This document shows, in pieces, positions 55,601-64,000 of a stretch of 64,000 nucleotides of DNA. Each line of letters opens with the position of its first letter. Position 1 is the first letter of the stretch. The stretch is taken from assembly GCA_025526935.1 (NCBI GenBank), contig JAHLKD010000033.1, forward strand, positions 310,001 to 374,000. Direction: 5' to 3'. Made by a program: the position numbers and the translations under genes. The notes beneath the pieces are model-generated. The model worked only from the letters and a program-made list of their open reading frames with translations. It did not search any database and was not told where the DNA came from. Source of the stretch: Cladochytrium replicatum. Taxonomy: Eukaryota > Chytridiomycota > Chytridiomycetes > Cladochytriales > Cladochytriaceae.

Positions 55601-56620
55601 ATGGAGCGGCGACATACCAACCCGGCTGTGATACCCACTCCCGCCGGACATCCCATCACAGAAGGGCTTGTCGCTGGCGAAACGCACGAGACGCTCCAAA
55701 CCTTTCCCCGACGATCAACTCGTCTGGATCCGAGCGTAAACAAGGCTCAAGATCATTGGACGCCCGCGACAAAGTCGCTGCATCAGAGCAGCGAGCCTGG
55801 CGACTCGATCCTGGACGAGTTGCAGCGATACTCGAAATCAAGGAGCCACTCTTCGCCTCCGATAGCGAACTGGCGCCCGGGTAAACAGTCAAACCCCGCG
55901 GCATCGTCGTCGTCGTCGTCGTCGGTCGACCCGGATATCAGTTGCGTGTGTCTCTGCAGCTGGTGCCAAGAGGGCGGTCACACACAGCAGAGCTGCCAGC
56001 ATGGAAGCTTTGACAAGGTACAACGGAAAAGGACGCCTTTCTTCCTGGTTGTTCGGTGTCCGGACTGTCGGGCTGACTCGTTCCCAACGCGAGGTGAAAC
56101 AGCATACTGAGAAAAGAAATAAAGCGCTATGCTGACAACTGACACCCTAGAAAACTTTGCCGAAATGCTGAACGCGGATAGCAATGATACCACAGGAGAA
56201 TCGATCGCTCAGCTTCGTCTGGATAGCAATGATACCACAGCAGAATCGATCGCTCAGCTTCAAGACGAAAACGCCGCGCTGCGAAGCGAAGTTTCAAAGC
56301 TCAAGCAACGTCTATTCGATTTCGAAACCTTCGTGCAGGCTCGGCTGAGTTTGTTTGAGAAGGCGCTCAGGAGCCAGGGCGACGGCGGCGGGAACAGCAG
56401 CTTTGATTTGCTGCCGAGTTTTACAGGCGGTACCAGTAGTGCGGCCGTGTGTACTCCAGAACCGCCCATTCGTAGATCTGCGAGCACTTCCTCGCGAAGT
56501 CGACGATCTGCAGAGTGCAATGAGGGGACGTCGTCCAAGTTTGAGACGTTGGTTCGGAAAGGGATTCTGCTTGCGGTGTTTATGAAGAAAGATCATGAGA
56601 AGAGTGACCTTGTCCTTTGA
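55601..56620 (+). CDS. Cys-rich plus coiled-coil protein, unrecognised
   Basis: Exon 1 starts at 55601 (MERRHTNPAVIPTP) and joins exon 2 across a 57-nt intron (about 56091-56148, gtgaaa donor, ctgac branch word, ccctag acceptor) as FPTR-ENFAEMLNADS; about 320 residues. The first ~105 residues are polar with a Ser run from a cgt/tcg repeat. Next is a Cys cluster (CVCLCSWCQEGGHTQQSCQH with VVRCPDCRAD), suggestive of zinc binding. Then a leucine-zipper-like coil (LQDENAALRSEVSKLKQRLF, DFETFVQARLSLFEKAL) and a Ser/Arg-rich tail ending in FETLVRKGILLAVFMKKD. The layout recalls a zinc-binding, dimerising regulator, but no family is recognised. A 45-base tandem duplication lies at the start of the coil. 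A decayed copy lies upstream. Confidence 0.6.
56177..56266. repeat. 45-base tandem duplication in coding sequence
   Basis: Two near-identical 45-base units encode DSNDTTGESIAQLRL and DSNDTTAESIAQLQD. The unit is in frame, so it adds 15 residues before the coiled coil. Confidence 0.9.
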
Positions 56621-56998
56621 ATAGAATGGGTGGGCTTTAGGAATGCACTGAGCGGCTAAAGTCACTCGCTACCTAGCTCACTGAGCTATTTGGGCAGGCT
56701 GCGGTAACAAATATCAACGGCAAACATAATGAAACAGCTTGGAAACCTTTTCGATTTGAAGATCCTTGAGACACTTTAGTTAGCCCCGCTTGTCTTTGGC
56801 TTCGCTTGTCTTTGGCTTCGCTTGTCTTTGGCTTCATGAGCCGATCAATTTTGGTCGATCCTTTGGCACCATTCCCATCATGAAAATCAATCGCTTATCA
56901 AACAGGACATTCTCTATGTATATATAACTTTTTACATTCACTAAACGATTTAAAAAGCACTGAAAGGGAAGAGACATCATCAGAAGGGTCATAGAGGG
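56621..56998. other. Intergenic stretch with a 16-base tandem repeat
   Basis: Bases 56787-56834 are three copies of cgcttgtctttggctt. Bases 56655-56695 contain a tRNA-like word on the minus strand (tagctcagtgagc) but no B box or cloverleaf. No gene is supported. Confidence 0.45.
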
Positions 56999-57480
56999 TT
57001 AAACTGTCTCAATGTTCTGGTCTGGATCTTCGATGACGACACGATCCGAGGATTCTTCCTTCATTTCGGGATGTTCAAAGAGACGCTCAAAGTAGGGGAG
57101 GTAGCACACGAGGACAGATCGGACAGGGACTCTGAACCGAGGAGACTGGCAGTGGGTCAATGATTTTCTGCGCGGATGTGACGATTGATTTCCTCTTCGC
57201 GCAGGTGTTCTTCGACCGAAAGGTCTGAATTGGTGTACGTCGCGACGACCTCGCATTCCCAGTCCTCGCCGTCCGACAACCATTTCTTGGCGGACCCAGT
57301 ATAAACTCTGAGTGACGGCTGGTGCTCGTGAGTGTCACGGGTTTAGGGAGGACGTCTGTGCCAGAGTGAAGGTTGTGATTTCGACTGAGCCGAATCCTAG
57401 GCGACGGTGGAGGAAGAGGGCGATGTAGAAGGTAATGTCGCTTGGACTTGGCGAGGCGATCACGTCGACTTAGAGGACGA
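56999..57480 (-). pseudogene. Broken or poorly resolved coding stretch, unrecognised
   Basis: Coded-looking pieces on minus fall in different frames: SPSDITFYIALFLHRRLGFG (near 57430), VYTGSAKKWLSDGEDWECEV followed by EEHLREEEINRHIRAENH (near 57290-57170), and VRSVLVCYLPYFERLFEHP ending EESSDRVVIEDPDQNIETV at 56999. Stops separate them, and although some gaps could be short introns no clean set of sites was found. It may be a decayed gene or a real one with unusual introns. A cyclin-like helix pattern was considered but not supported. Family unknown. Confidence 0.35.
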
Positions 57481-58008
57481 ATGAGGGGATGGAGAAGACA
57501 CGGATGCGCAAGCGTTGGAGATGCGCTTTTCAAGGAACCAAACGAAGGACGGGACAGGAGAGCGATCCAAGAAACGAAAATGCAGAGATGCTTTGATTAC
57601 GATCACGACAAGGTTGGGTGTACAAGACTCGAGAGATCCAACCCCACTAACTTTGAAGCTTTTCCTGATCACCACAACACAACCACAACCACAACCACTC
57701 TACAACTACTCTACAGTTACTCTACAGTTACATATTCCAAGTGGATTACTGCTCTCTAGTGACAAACCGCAATGGGCTTGCGAAACACGAACCAATGCAA
57801 CTTATGCGGCGTAGGGATTAGTTGAGGAGGGCAGCATATATATGAGGAGAGCCACGCACCGCTGCCTGATCATTTGAATTAGACACAACAAGATAGGTGT
57901 GTTTTGTTGGTGCCTGCGTGGTGGGTTTCATGAAGCTCACACATTGCATGAATCACCTTCGCGGGTTATTCGCGTTAACCTGCGATTAGAAACGATATTT
58001 CTCCCAAA

Positions 58009-59990
58009 ATGAGTGCCGCTAGTTCGCCGTCGTCTGCCGTGACGACTCCAACTCGCGTTACACATCCTATCACGGTTGTTGTCGCACTCGGGGAAGGCTT
58101 CGGCTGGTGTGAGCCTGCCTCTAGCTTTGTCTTTGATAAACCTACAATTGTATTTCTCCAACAATTTCTGCAGAGGTTTGGAATGATACAACACCAACAA
58201 CAACATTTGTGCTTATCGTGCATCTCCACGTACATTCTTTGGAGAGTTTTCTCATGGCTGGACAATCCAGATAAATTCTCGAAATCGGTATGTTTCCCAC
58301 CTAAATTGCAGAAGCTGATCTTGTACAAATCAGTGTAAATCTTTCTAGGTCTCTAGAGAACCTATCCCCAGGAGAGACCTCTTTTCCCATCGCTACGGCG
58401 TGAAAGCTTCGCTCGTCTACGTGTCTTTCCGCAGGAATCACCAATGCACCCCGGAACTTGCTCGCATGCTGTTGCGCGGAGGCGCACTCGCTCCTCGGTA
58501 CTTTATTCTTTACGTGATCAACCTTATACGTGATCAACCTGTCCCAACTCGTGGAAGGATCGATGATTGCGCCGACGGATCCAAGCGCAGCTGGTAGAAA
58601 ACTGAAACTGTCGACTTTCAGCAATACCACCAGCAGCAGTAACGTCCCTCCGCCGATGATCTCTGGTAAAGTGAGCAGCTCTCCTCGTTGGGTTCGGATG
58701 CCGTGGAGTGAAGAGAGACAATTTGAGTTCTGCTTTGAGCTTTTGCAAGCTGGGATATCGTATGTAAATGACTTTTCCTGGATTCAAGAGAACGATGCCA
58801 AACATTCGAGAGATTGGTGAGTTGTTCAATATCACCAAGGATAGAAACCGTTAGACTTATATTTCAATAATCTCTAAAAGTCATCGAGGAAGTCAATCGC
58901 CTTAATTTCGAATTCCATGTCATTCCCCTCGAATAAATCTCGCAGCTGGAACTTTCAGCATTTACCAGATGGCCCGCTTTCACGCCGCTCTTGCTGCACA
59001 TGATTGACAAACGGCTTGGATCTTCCTCGTCGGAACACAACCGATCTGATTATGCACTGGGTTCTCACGACAAACTCCTTGAACACAAACGAATTTCAAG
59101 AGATATCTTGATCTTGGATTCTTTGTGTCGGAGAAACTCCTCGTACAACTCTTGACGGCTCGAATCACTCCAGAAACGATCCGTTTGTTGAGATCCACAG
59201 TTTCCGAAGATGTGCTTCACTAGCATGCTATTAACGCTCTGACCATTATGCGGGGACCATCTGGTACCTTTGCTCCAGTGGTGGGACCTAACGAAAGGGA
59301 AGACTCCCTATTTTCTTAACGCTCAGTTTCCAGATTGCTACTCATTTTGTTGGATGGTTTGGGCTTGGACCTCCGCTCCTAGACAAAGTATTTTTGAACC
59401 AGCTACCCCGGAATCCCGGCGAAACCAGCTGCTACGAAGCAGAACATCCAGAATACGTCCCGATGTGGCTCCCCAAAACATTCCCCGCCTGACACAGATA
59501 CGTCCAGACGGCCTTTAGAGATGCCACGGCCTTTATCGGCGACCTTTCGGACCGCGTCCAAATGTACAGAAACCCGGGTGATCTACCCTGGCAGCTTTCC
59601 CTCGCGTTCCTGGACGCACGACGAGAATGCGTTCGCGTCAGGCGTCGTTGAGTGTTCCTGGAAAGGCTCGCCCGGCAACTCACGCACACGATGACTTTGA
59701 GGTGCACAAGTCGCACGCGAGTGACCGGAACGCGGGGGGTACGGGATTGCGTTGTAAAAGTTTGCGACGACGGGGTCGATAGTTGAGGGAGTGGTCGACG
59801 TTCGGGGACCTCTGCTAATATGCGCCTGGATGCTTTCAAGCCCGTCGAGCCGTCGCTGCGGAACTGGTGCTGGTGCCCGCTGGACCCCCATCGCCGACGA
59901 CCCGGTTGTGACGTACGTGCGGACAGCCGGCGTTCGTTCCAAGTTTTTTTTGAACATATGTAGAGATTGTGGATATTTTTGGTACTGATC
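58009..59990 (+). pseudogene. Degenerate coding region, unrecognised
   Basis: Pieces with protein-like character occur in all three plus frames: SAASSPSSAVTTPTRVTHPI (58009 on), RKLKLSTFSNTTSSSNVPPP then WSEERQFEFCFELLQAGISY with VNDFSWIQ (58590-58800), GFFVSEKLLVQLLTARITPE (59110-59170), AEHPEYVPMWLPKTF (59440) and FRDATAFIGDLSDRVQMYRN with GDLPWQLSLAFLDARREC (59510-59630). Stops and frame shifts lie between them. The pieces may belong to one dead gene of about 1.5 kb or more, or to a gene with many introns that I could not resolve. No family recognised. Confidence 0.35.
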
Positions 59991-60142
59991 ATTTTATTCC
60001 AGCCATAATTGTTCTTCTTAGCCTTTGTACGTTCATTGTTCTTCAAATGTGTCCGATTTCTATGTGATCCATTCATTATAAGAACTTTTCTTGCTTGAAC
60101 AGCAGAAAACAGTTCATGAAAGTCTGAACAATCAAGTGTAAT

Positions 60143-61289
60143 TCATGTACTTGGATCAGCATTCTGCGGAATGGGATCCGGCTTGGTCAGTTCGAGGGCC
60201 TGCCGAAAACGTTTCGCATCTGTCATGATCAGGAGAAATGCCACGCTTGGTCCGTACATAACAAAAGCACTGTTTTTGTGCAAAATGAGTTGTCAAACCC
60301 AAGTTCGCTTCGTCAAAAACATACGTTGCTTGATGTAAAGAACGTTCAGAAGCTACACAGCAAACAAAATAATTGCGTTCATACCTGTGTACCGAGGAAA
60401 GTAACCACCGATCGAGAGGAAGGTCATGACTATGTTGACAGAGTAACATGTCGCCCTTAAAGCACCGTTCAGGTAAATCCAGAACAACTTCCGTGTTGGT
60501 TTGACGATTGTGCCTACATATCGCCTCCTAGATCTTGACTGCCTTGTACTGCTGGACGCACTCTGGAGCTCTAATACAGCCGATATTAATTTGTACCTGC
60601 AGCACGGAATTAATGGTACGGCGTTTGGATTGAAAAAACTCTCACTGGACAGCAAAGAAAATGACTGATTCCACTGTTGAATACCACACGGATTCAACGA
60701 GGAGAACAACTGTCCCCGCTTTTTGGTAAACATTAACAGCTGCCAAAACTCAAATGTTACGAGACTCCCTGCACAAACTACCAAACGGGTCTCACGATGA
60801 GTTTCCATGGCAGATCTTGCAAAGAAGTAGGCTGAGCTCCCCGCCAAAACCAATTGGGCGAGAACAACGATCGCGCTGGTTGCCCACGGAGGAGGCTTCA
60901 CCAAGGATGGGAACACGATGAGGGTTGCGCGCATCGCTGAGTGGAAGGTCATGCACGCCCATGCCAGGGCCCAAGTTAGGCCACAGAGTGACTTGGCCAA
61001 ACTTGCCACCTGGTGATGTCCAGCTGCGTAGAGATTAAGGCTGGCCAAGTACGACAGGTCTGTGAGCAATAGCAGGGATAGGAAGAGGAGAATCGAGACC
61101 CTGAGGAATCTGTTCGTGATCCGTTCGAGCTCCTGAGCGGATACATGTATATGTAAGTATTTTTAGTGTGTGTATTGAACGGCAATCTTGGTGTTTCGAG
61201 TTTACCTCCCAGAAGCATATTGAGACCGTGAGCAGGAAAAAGATTCCGGAACTGATCACCGAGGAAGTTAGGGTCACTCCAACGTCCAT
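60143..61289 (-). CDS. Seven-segment membrane protein A (inverted paralogue of B)
   Basis: Read on minus from ATG 61289 (MDVGVTLTSSVISS). Introns after SICFWE, after METH (join P-VNVYQKAGTVVLL), after SVIFFAVQ and after YFPRYTG. Hydrophobic segments: SSVISSGIFFLLTVSICFW, VSILLFLSLLLLTDLSYLAS, LCGLTWALAWACMTFHSAM, SAIVVLAQLVLAGSSAYFFA, VVLLVESVWYSTVESVIFF, FWIYLNGALRATCYSVNIVM, AFVMYGPSVAFLLIMTDAKR. The stop is at 60143-60145 after PIPQNADPST. Seven segments and short loops look receptor- or transporter-like, but no family is recognised. Every intron site matches gene B on the other strand. A read-through frame at the third exon ends in a stop, so the METH-to-VNVY intron is required. Shared promoter gap with B: 335 bases. 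Confidence 0.72.
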
Positions 61290-61624
61290 TCGTCTGATTG
61301 GTATTTTTCTCTACAACTTCGATTCTGGATCAAACTAGTGTAACATCCCTCACGTTTCCCTAGATAAAACATTGGAGTTGATGTAACCGCGTGATTACTT
61401 GTTGATCCCTATTAACATTTGTGGATTCATTTTTTGACCACGTTAATGTGACCTCTCTTTCCCCAAAGTCAGATTCCTTTTCATGAGATATTCATGAAGG
61501 ATTGAAGCGATAGTCGAAAGCGTATACTCACGGCCATGCTCACAGTTGAAAGTATAAATAATATCATATAGATTAGTTTGATTAGTTCCATTTCCCAATC
61601 AACTAAAGATTTAAACGTTAAAGC
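61290..61624. promoter_or_regulatory. Divergent promoter between paired membrane genes
   Basis: This 335-base AT-rich gap lies between the two start codons. It includes tataaata-like sequence near 61550-61565 and repeated gatta/attag words. No gene is present. It probably drives both paralogues. Confidence 0.5.
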
Positions 61625-62767
61625 ATGGATGCGACTTCCTCCGTGATCGGATCTGGTATCTTCTTTTTGCTCACGGCCACCGTTTGCTTTTGGGAGGTAT
61701 CCAAATTAAAAAACGTCATGAAAAAGCCTTATCGATCATATTTTGCCCCAGGAGGTGGAACGCATAACCAACAGGTTCCTCTTCTTCTCGCTTGTCCTCT
61801 TCTTAGGCCTTTTCTTGGTCACAGAAGTTGCATACCTATCCAGCATTTATCTTCGTGGTGTAGGGCTAATTGAAGTTGCGAGTTGGTCAAAAGCACTTTG
61901 TGGGCTCACATGGACACTGGCGTGGGCTAGCATGACTTTCCACTCCGCTATGAGGACAGGCCTCATTGTCCTGCCTCCCACATTGAAGATTCCTCTATGG
62001 GCAATCTGCTTGATCGTGGTCGGTGTGCAAGTAGCATTAGCTGGGAGCTCAGCCTACTACTTTGCAAAGTCTGTTATGGACAGTGATGGTGAGGGCATTA
62101 TCGACTGGATGATCGTGAGATTTTTAGTGCTTTTGATTTGCCAGCGTATGTATATGACAAGAGAGGGACAATAATGCTTCTCGTCGACTCTGTTTGGAAT
62201 TCAACTGTTGAATCAGTAATCTTCTTCGCTGCCCAGTAAGATTGATCGGCCTTTTGGGGCTTCACATGTAACGATTTAGTGTTTAAGGTTTAGAATAGTA
62301 TCAGTTTCACTGGAACTCCAAAAAGCTTCCAATGCTGGAGTGCTTTCTGACAAAGGACAGCTATCAGTGGCAACATCCACCAAAGGGCCAAAACACAAAG
62401 AGCCCGTCAAACCCCCGAGAGAGGTGTTCTGGGTTTACCTGAACGGTGTATTGAGGTCTGCATGCTACTCTGCAAATACTGTTTTGACTTTTACCGCGAT
62501 CGGGGGTTTCTTCCCTCCATACACAGGTGCTGACGATGACTTTATGCTGTCATTATGTCCTGACCCTTTCTTCCCATTAGCGATGTAAGATGGCAAAATT
62601 AATTCCTTTGGGATTCCAATTCACTGGAGATAAACAGGGCATTTTCTGCGTATGGTCCGAGTGTAGCATTCGTTCTCATCATGACAGATGCGAAGCGTTT
62701 CAATCAAGCCCTCGAGCTTAGCAAGACAGCTGAGCACCTCCAACACGATGCGGTAGCTGCAACGTAG
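61625..62767 (+). CDS. Seven-segment membrane protein B (inverted paralogue of A)
   Basis: ATG 61625 (MDATSSVIGSGIFFLL). Introns fall at the same codons as in A: after TVCFWE (gtatcc...cccag), after MDSDG (join A-YVYDKRGTIMLLVDS), after SVIFFAAQ and after FFPPYTG. Conserved blocks with A are EVERITNRFL, SKALCGLTWTLAWASMTFHS, ALAGSSAYYFAKSVM, VSLELQKASNAG, REVFWVYLNGVLRSACYSAN and YGPSVAFVLIMTDAKRFNQA. The stop is at 62765-62767. Same seven hydrophobic segments. Both copies keep full open exons, so both look functional. Sequence is clearly diverged from A, so the inversion-duplication is not new. No function assigned. Confidence 0.72.
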
Positions 62768-63100
62768 ACTTTTTCATTATCGGTAGAATAGAACTCAACA
62801 TGGCTCTACATGCTGATGAGAGTCCATGGTCCATTCCATAATCGAGTTATGGTGGTATAAAGTTCCACGTTGTTGCTCCCTGCAAATTTTCTCATCACCC
62901 ACATATTCGACAGTTGAAACTTTTATGTGATGTTGCCGTGCTGAGGAAGCAAGGAAGAATACCGAGTTTTCAAGAGAGAGAGAGGGAGAGGGAGAGAGAG
63001 AAAAGATTTAAACTATCGTACTGATTCTCTCGAGGGCTTGTGGCCAGTTTCTGTACGTTAGCCTGCAGTTCCGACAAAAACTGCAACATCACCCGGCACG
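62768..63100. other. Intergenic stretch with a GA microsatellite
   Basis: Bases 62974-63002 are an impure (GA)n run. The rest holds the promoter of the next plus-strand gene. No coding frame is convincing. Confidence 0.5.
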
Positions 63101-64000
63101 ATGTCTGTCCGCAGCCCAACAGGAACTGTCACGACCATCACAAGGACCCTTACAACTGTAATATCATCAGTTATCCCTTCGGCGGAACAGCAGACAGGCA
63201 TCGATTTGATCAATGTGGGGGATGCAATTCCAACCAGCTCTCATCATGCATTACCCACCGGTGGAGCAAATAGCACGGATATTATAGGCGGGGCTACTTC
63301 GATATTATATAGCACAGATGAGGTCACCTTCGTTGCATTCCAGGTCGCTGGTTTCACGCTTATGGCAGGTAAGCGGAGCTTCAACTTATGGCAGGGAGGG
63401 AGCACAACAGACTGACTAGGACTACTTCAGTTAACATCTGCTTTTTTGCTGTGGGATACGGTACAAAGAGCTGGCTTTTCACCCTACTTCTCCTCACAGT
63501 GTTCCTGTCGTACTTTGCTGCTGCCATATTTTGGTTTATGCAAGCTCGTGGAATGCTCCCAGGCTTTACGTAAGTATTTCAATATGTGCCGTTTGGTGAG
63601 TCCCACTAAGTTTTACTTGCGCAGCGATGCATTTGTTGATGTCACGGCTTTGGGATTGATTACTTTCTCTTTCACCACGTTCTTGTGGGCTTTCTTCTTA
63701 CGAAGCCAGAAGCTGGTTCCTTACAAAAAGACTCGGCAGTGCTCCACAACTCTCGCCTCTGGCCTCTCACTGACGTACCTTGTCTTGGTCACTCTTGCCG
63801 TTTTCACCCAATCTTCACTCTACGCTTCCACAACTGTTCTCACCACAAACAACGGAGGAACACCCGCCTCGGCAACCGGTGGCAGTCACAACTCCACTTC
63901 CAGTACATCCGGAAACTCTGCCGACATTCTTACTGCGACACATGACAATCTTCTTTTGACGTCAATCCAGATGGTTCCGTATATGGTTTACGTTTATCCT
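63101..64000 (+). CDS. Multi-helix membrane protein, cut off by the right edge
   Basis: ATG 63101 (MSVRSPTGTVTTITRTLTTV), a Ser/Thr-rich external-looking head of about 70 residues, then helices. Two introns: after FTLMA (63369 on, ending ttcag near 63429; join A-VNICFFAVGYGTKSW) and after MLPGFT (gtaagt at 63570, ending gcgcag). Helices seen: EVTFVAFQVAGFTLMAVNIC, WLFTLLLLTVFLSYFAAAIF with WFM, ALGLITFSFTTFLWAFFL, GLSLTYLVLVTLAVFTQSSL. A Ser/Thr/Gly-rich loop (ASATGGSHNSTSSTSGNSAD) follows, and the frame is open at the edge (QMVPYMVYVYP). It could be another surface receptor like its left neighbours, but shared motifs with them were not found. Family unknown. Confidence 0.65.

Noticed and set aside
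56655-56700. tRNA-like word tagctcagtgagc on the minus strand
   Set aside because: There is no B box, no acceptor stem and no cloverleaf, so neither a tRNA nor a tRNA-derived SINE is supported.

Overview
The window looks like nuclear DNA of a zoosporic (chytrid-type) fungus. The genes are intron-rich, with GT-AG introns mostly 52-67 nt long. Typical fungal genes are present: a Dbf2/Sid2 mitotic-exit kinase, squalene epoxidase Erg1, fimbrin Sac6, a Sng1/DUF3533 membrane protein, a UPF0658 Golgi protein and an RGS-coupled seven-helix receptor. They sit beside a gene resembling the flagellar protein CFAP92/KIAA1257, which points to a lineage that keeps a motile cilium. An m6A writer (METTL3/Ime4) also fits an early-diverging fungus. 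Lineage is inferred from gene content only; no search was run.

Layout. 1-694: a truncated unrecognised gene. 1054-3706: a 2OG-Fe(II) oxygenase and METTL3, head to head. 4267-7901: a long disordered protein. 8290-13701: a penta-EF-hand protein convergent with the CFAP92-like gene. 14174-15576: Sng1-like. 16243-17018: an LTR fossil with a second LTR nested inside. 17369-25674: fimbrin, the RGS receptor and the Dbf2-like kinase, all on minus. 27211-29513: Erg1. 30966-32033: a decayed repeat cluster (LTR, gag-like stretch, MITE-like element, tandem repeat). 32369-34514: a TBC Rab-GAP. 34862-35885: a decayed TRM7 methyltransferase. 36167-37410: a stomatin. 37690-38326: a Ty1/copia fragment. 39220-44555: a C2H2 finger protein, a USP-domain gene and TCF25/Rqc1. 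44871-49371: an SBDS-like fragment, a coiled-coil protein, UPF0658 and ribosomal protein uL13.

From about 49.5 kb to the right edge the content becomes accessory: a secreted Ser/Thr-rich repeat protein next to remnants of a paralogue, a small membrane protein, a Cys-rich/coiled-coil gene with a decayed tandem copy upstream, two stretches of broken coding sequence, and an inverted pair of seven-segment membrane proteins with matching introns. This half shows recent duplication and gene death, while the left half is mostly single-copy housekeeping and signalling.

Functional themes: RNA modification and ribosome quality (METTL3, dead TRM7, TCF25/Rqc1, uL13), cytoskeleton and cell cycle (fimbrin, Dbf2-like kinase), signalling (RGS receptor, penta-EF-hand), membranes and lipid (Erg1, stomatin, TBC-GAP, UPF0658, Sng1) and the flagellum (CFAP92-like). 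I saw no rRNA, tRNA or CRISPR. Splice sites were read by eye from consensus sites, frame and family similarity.
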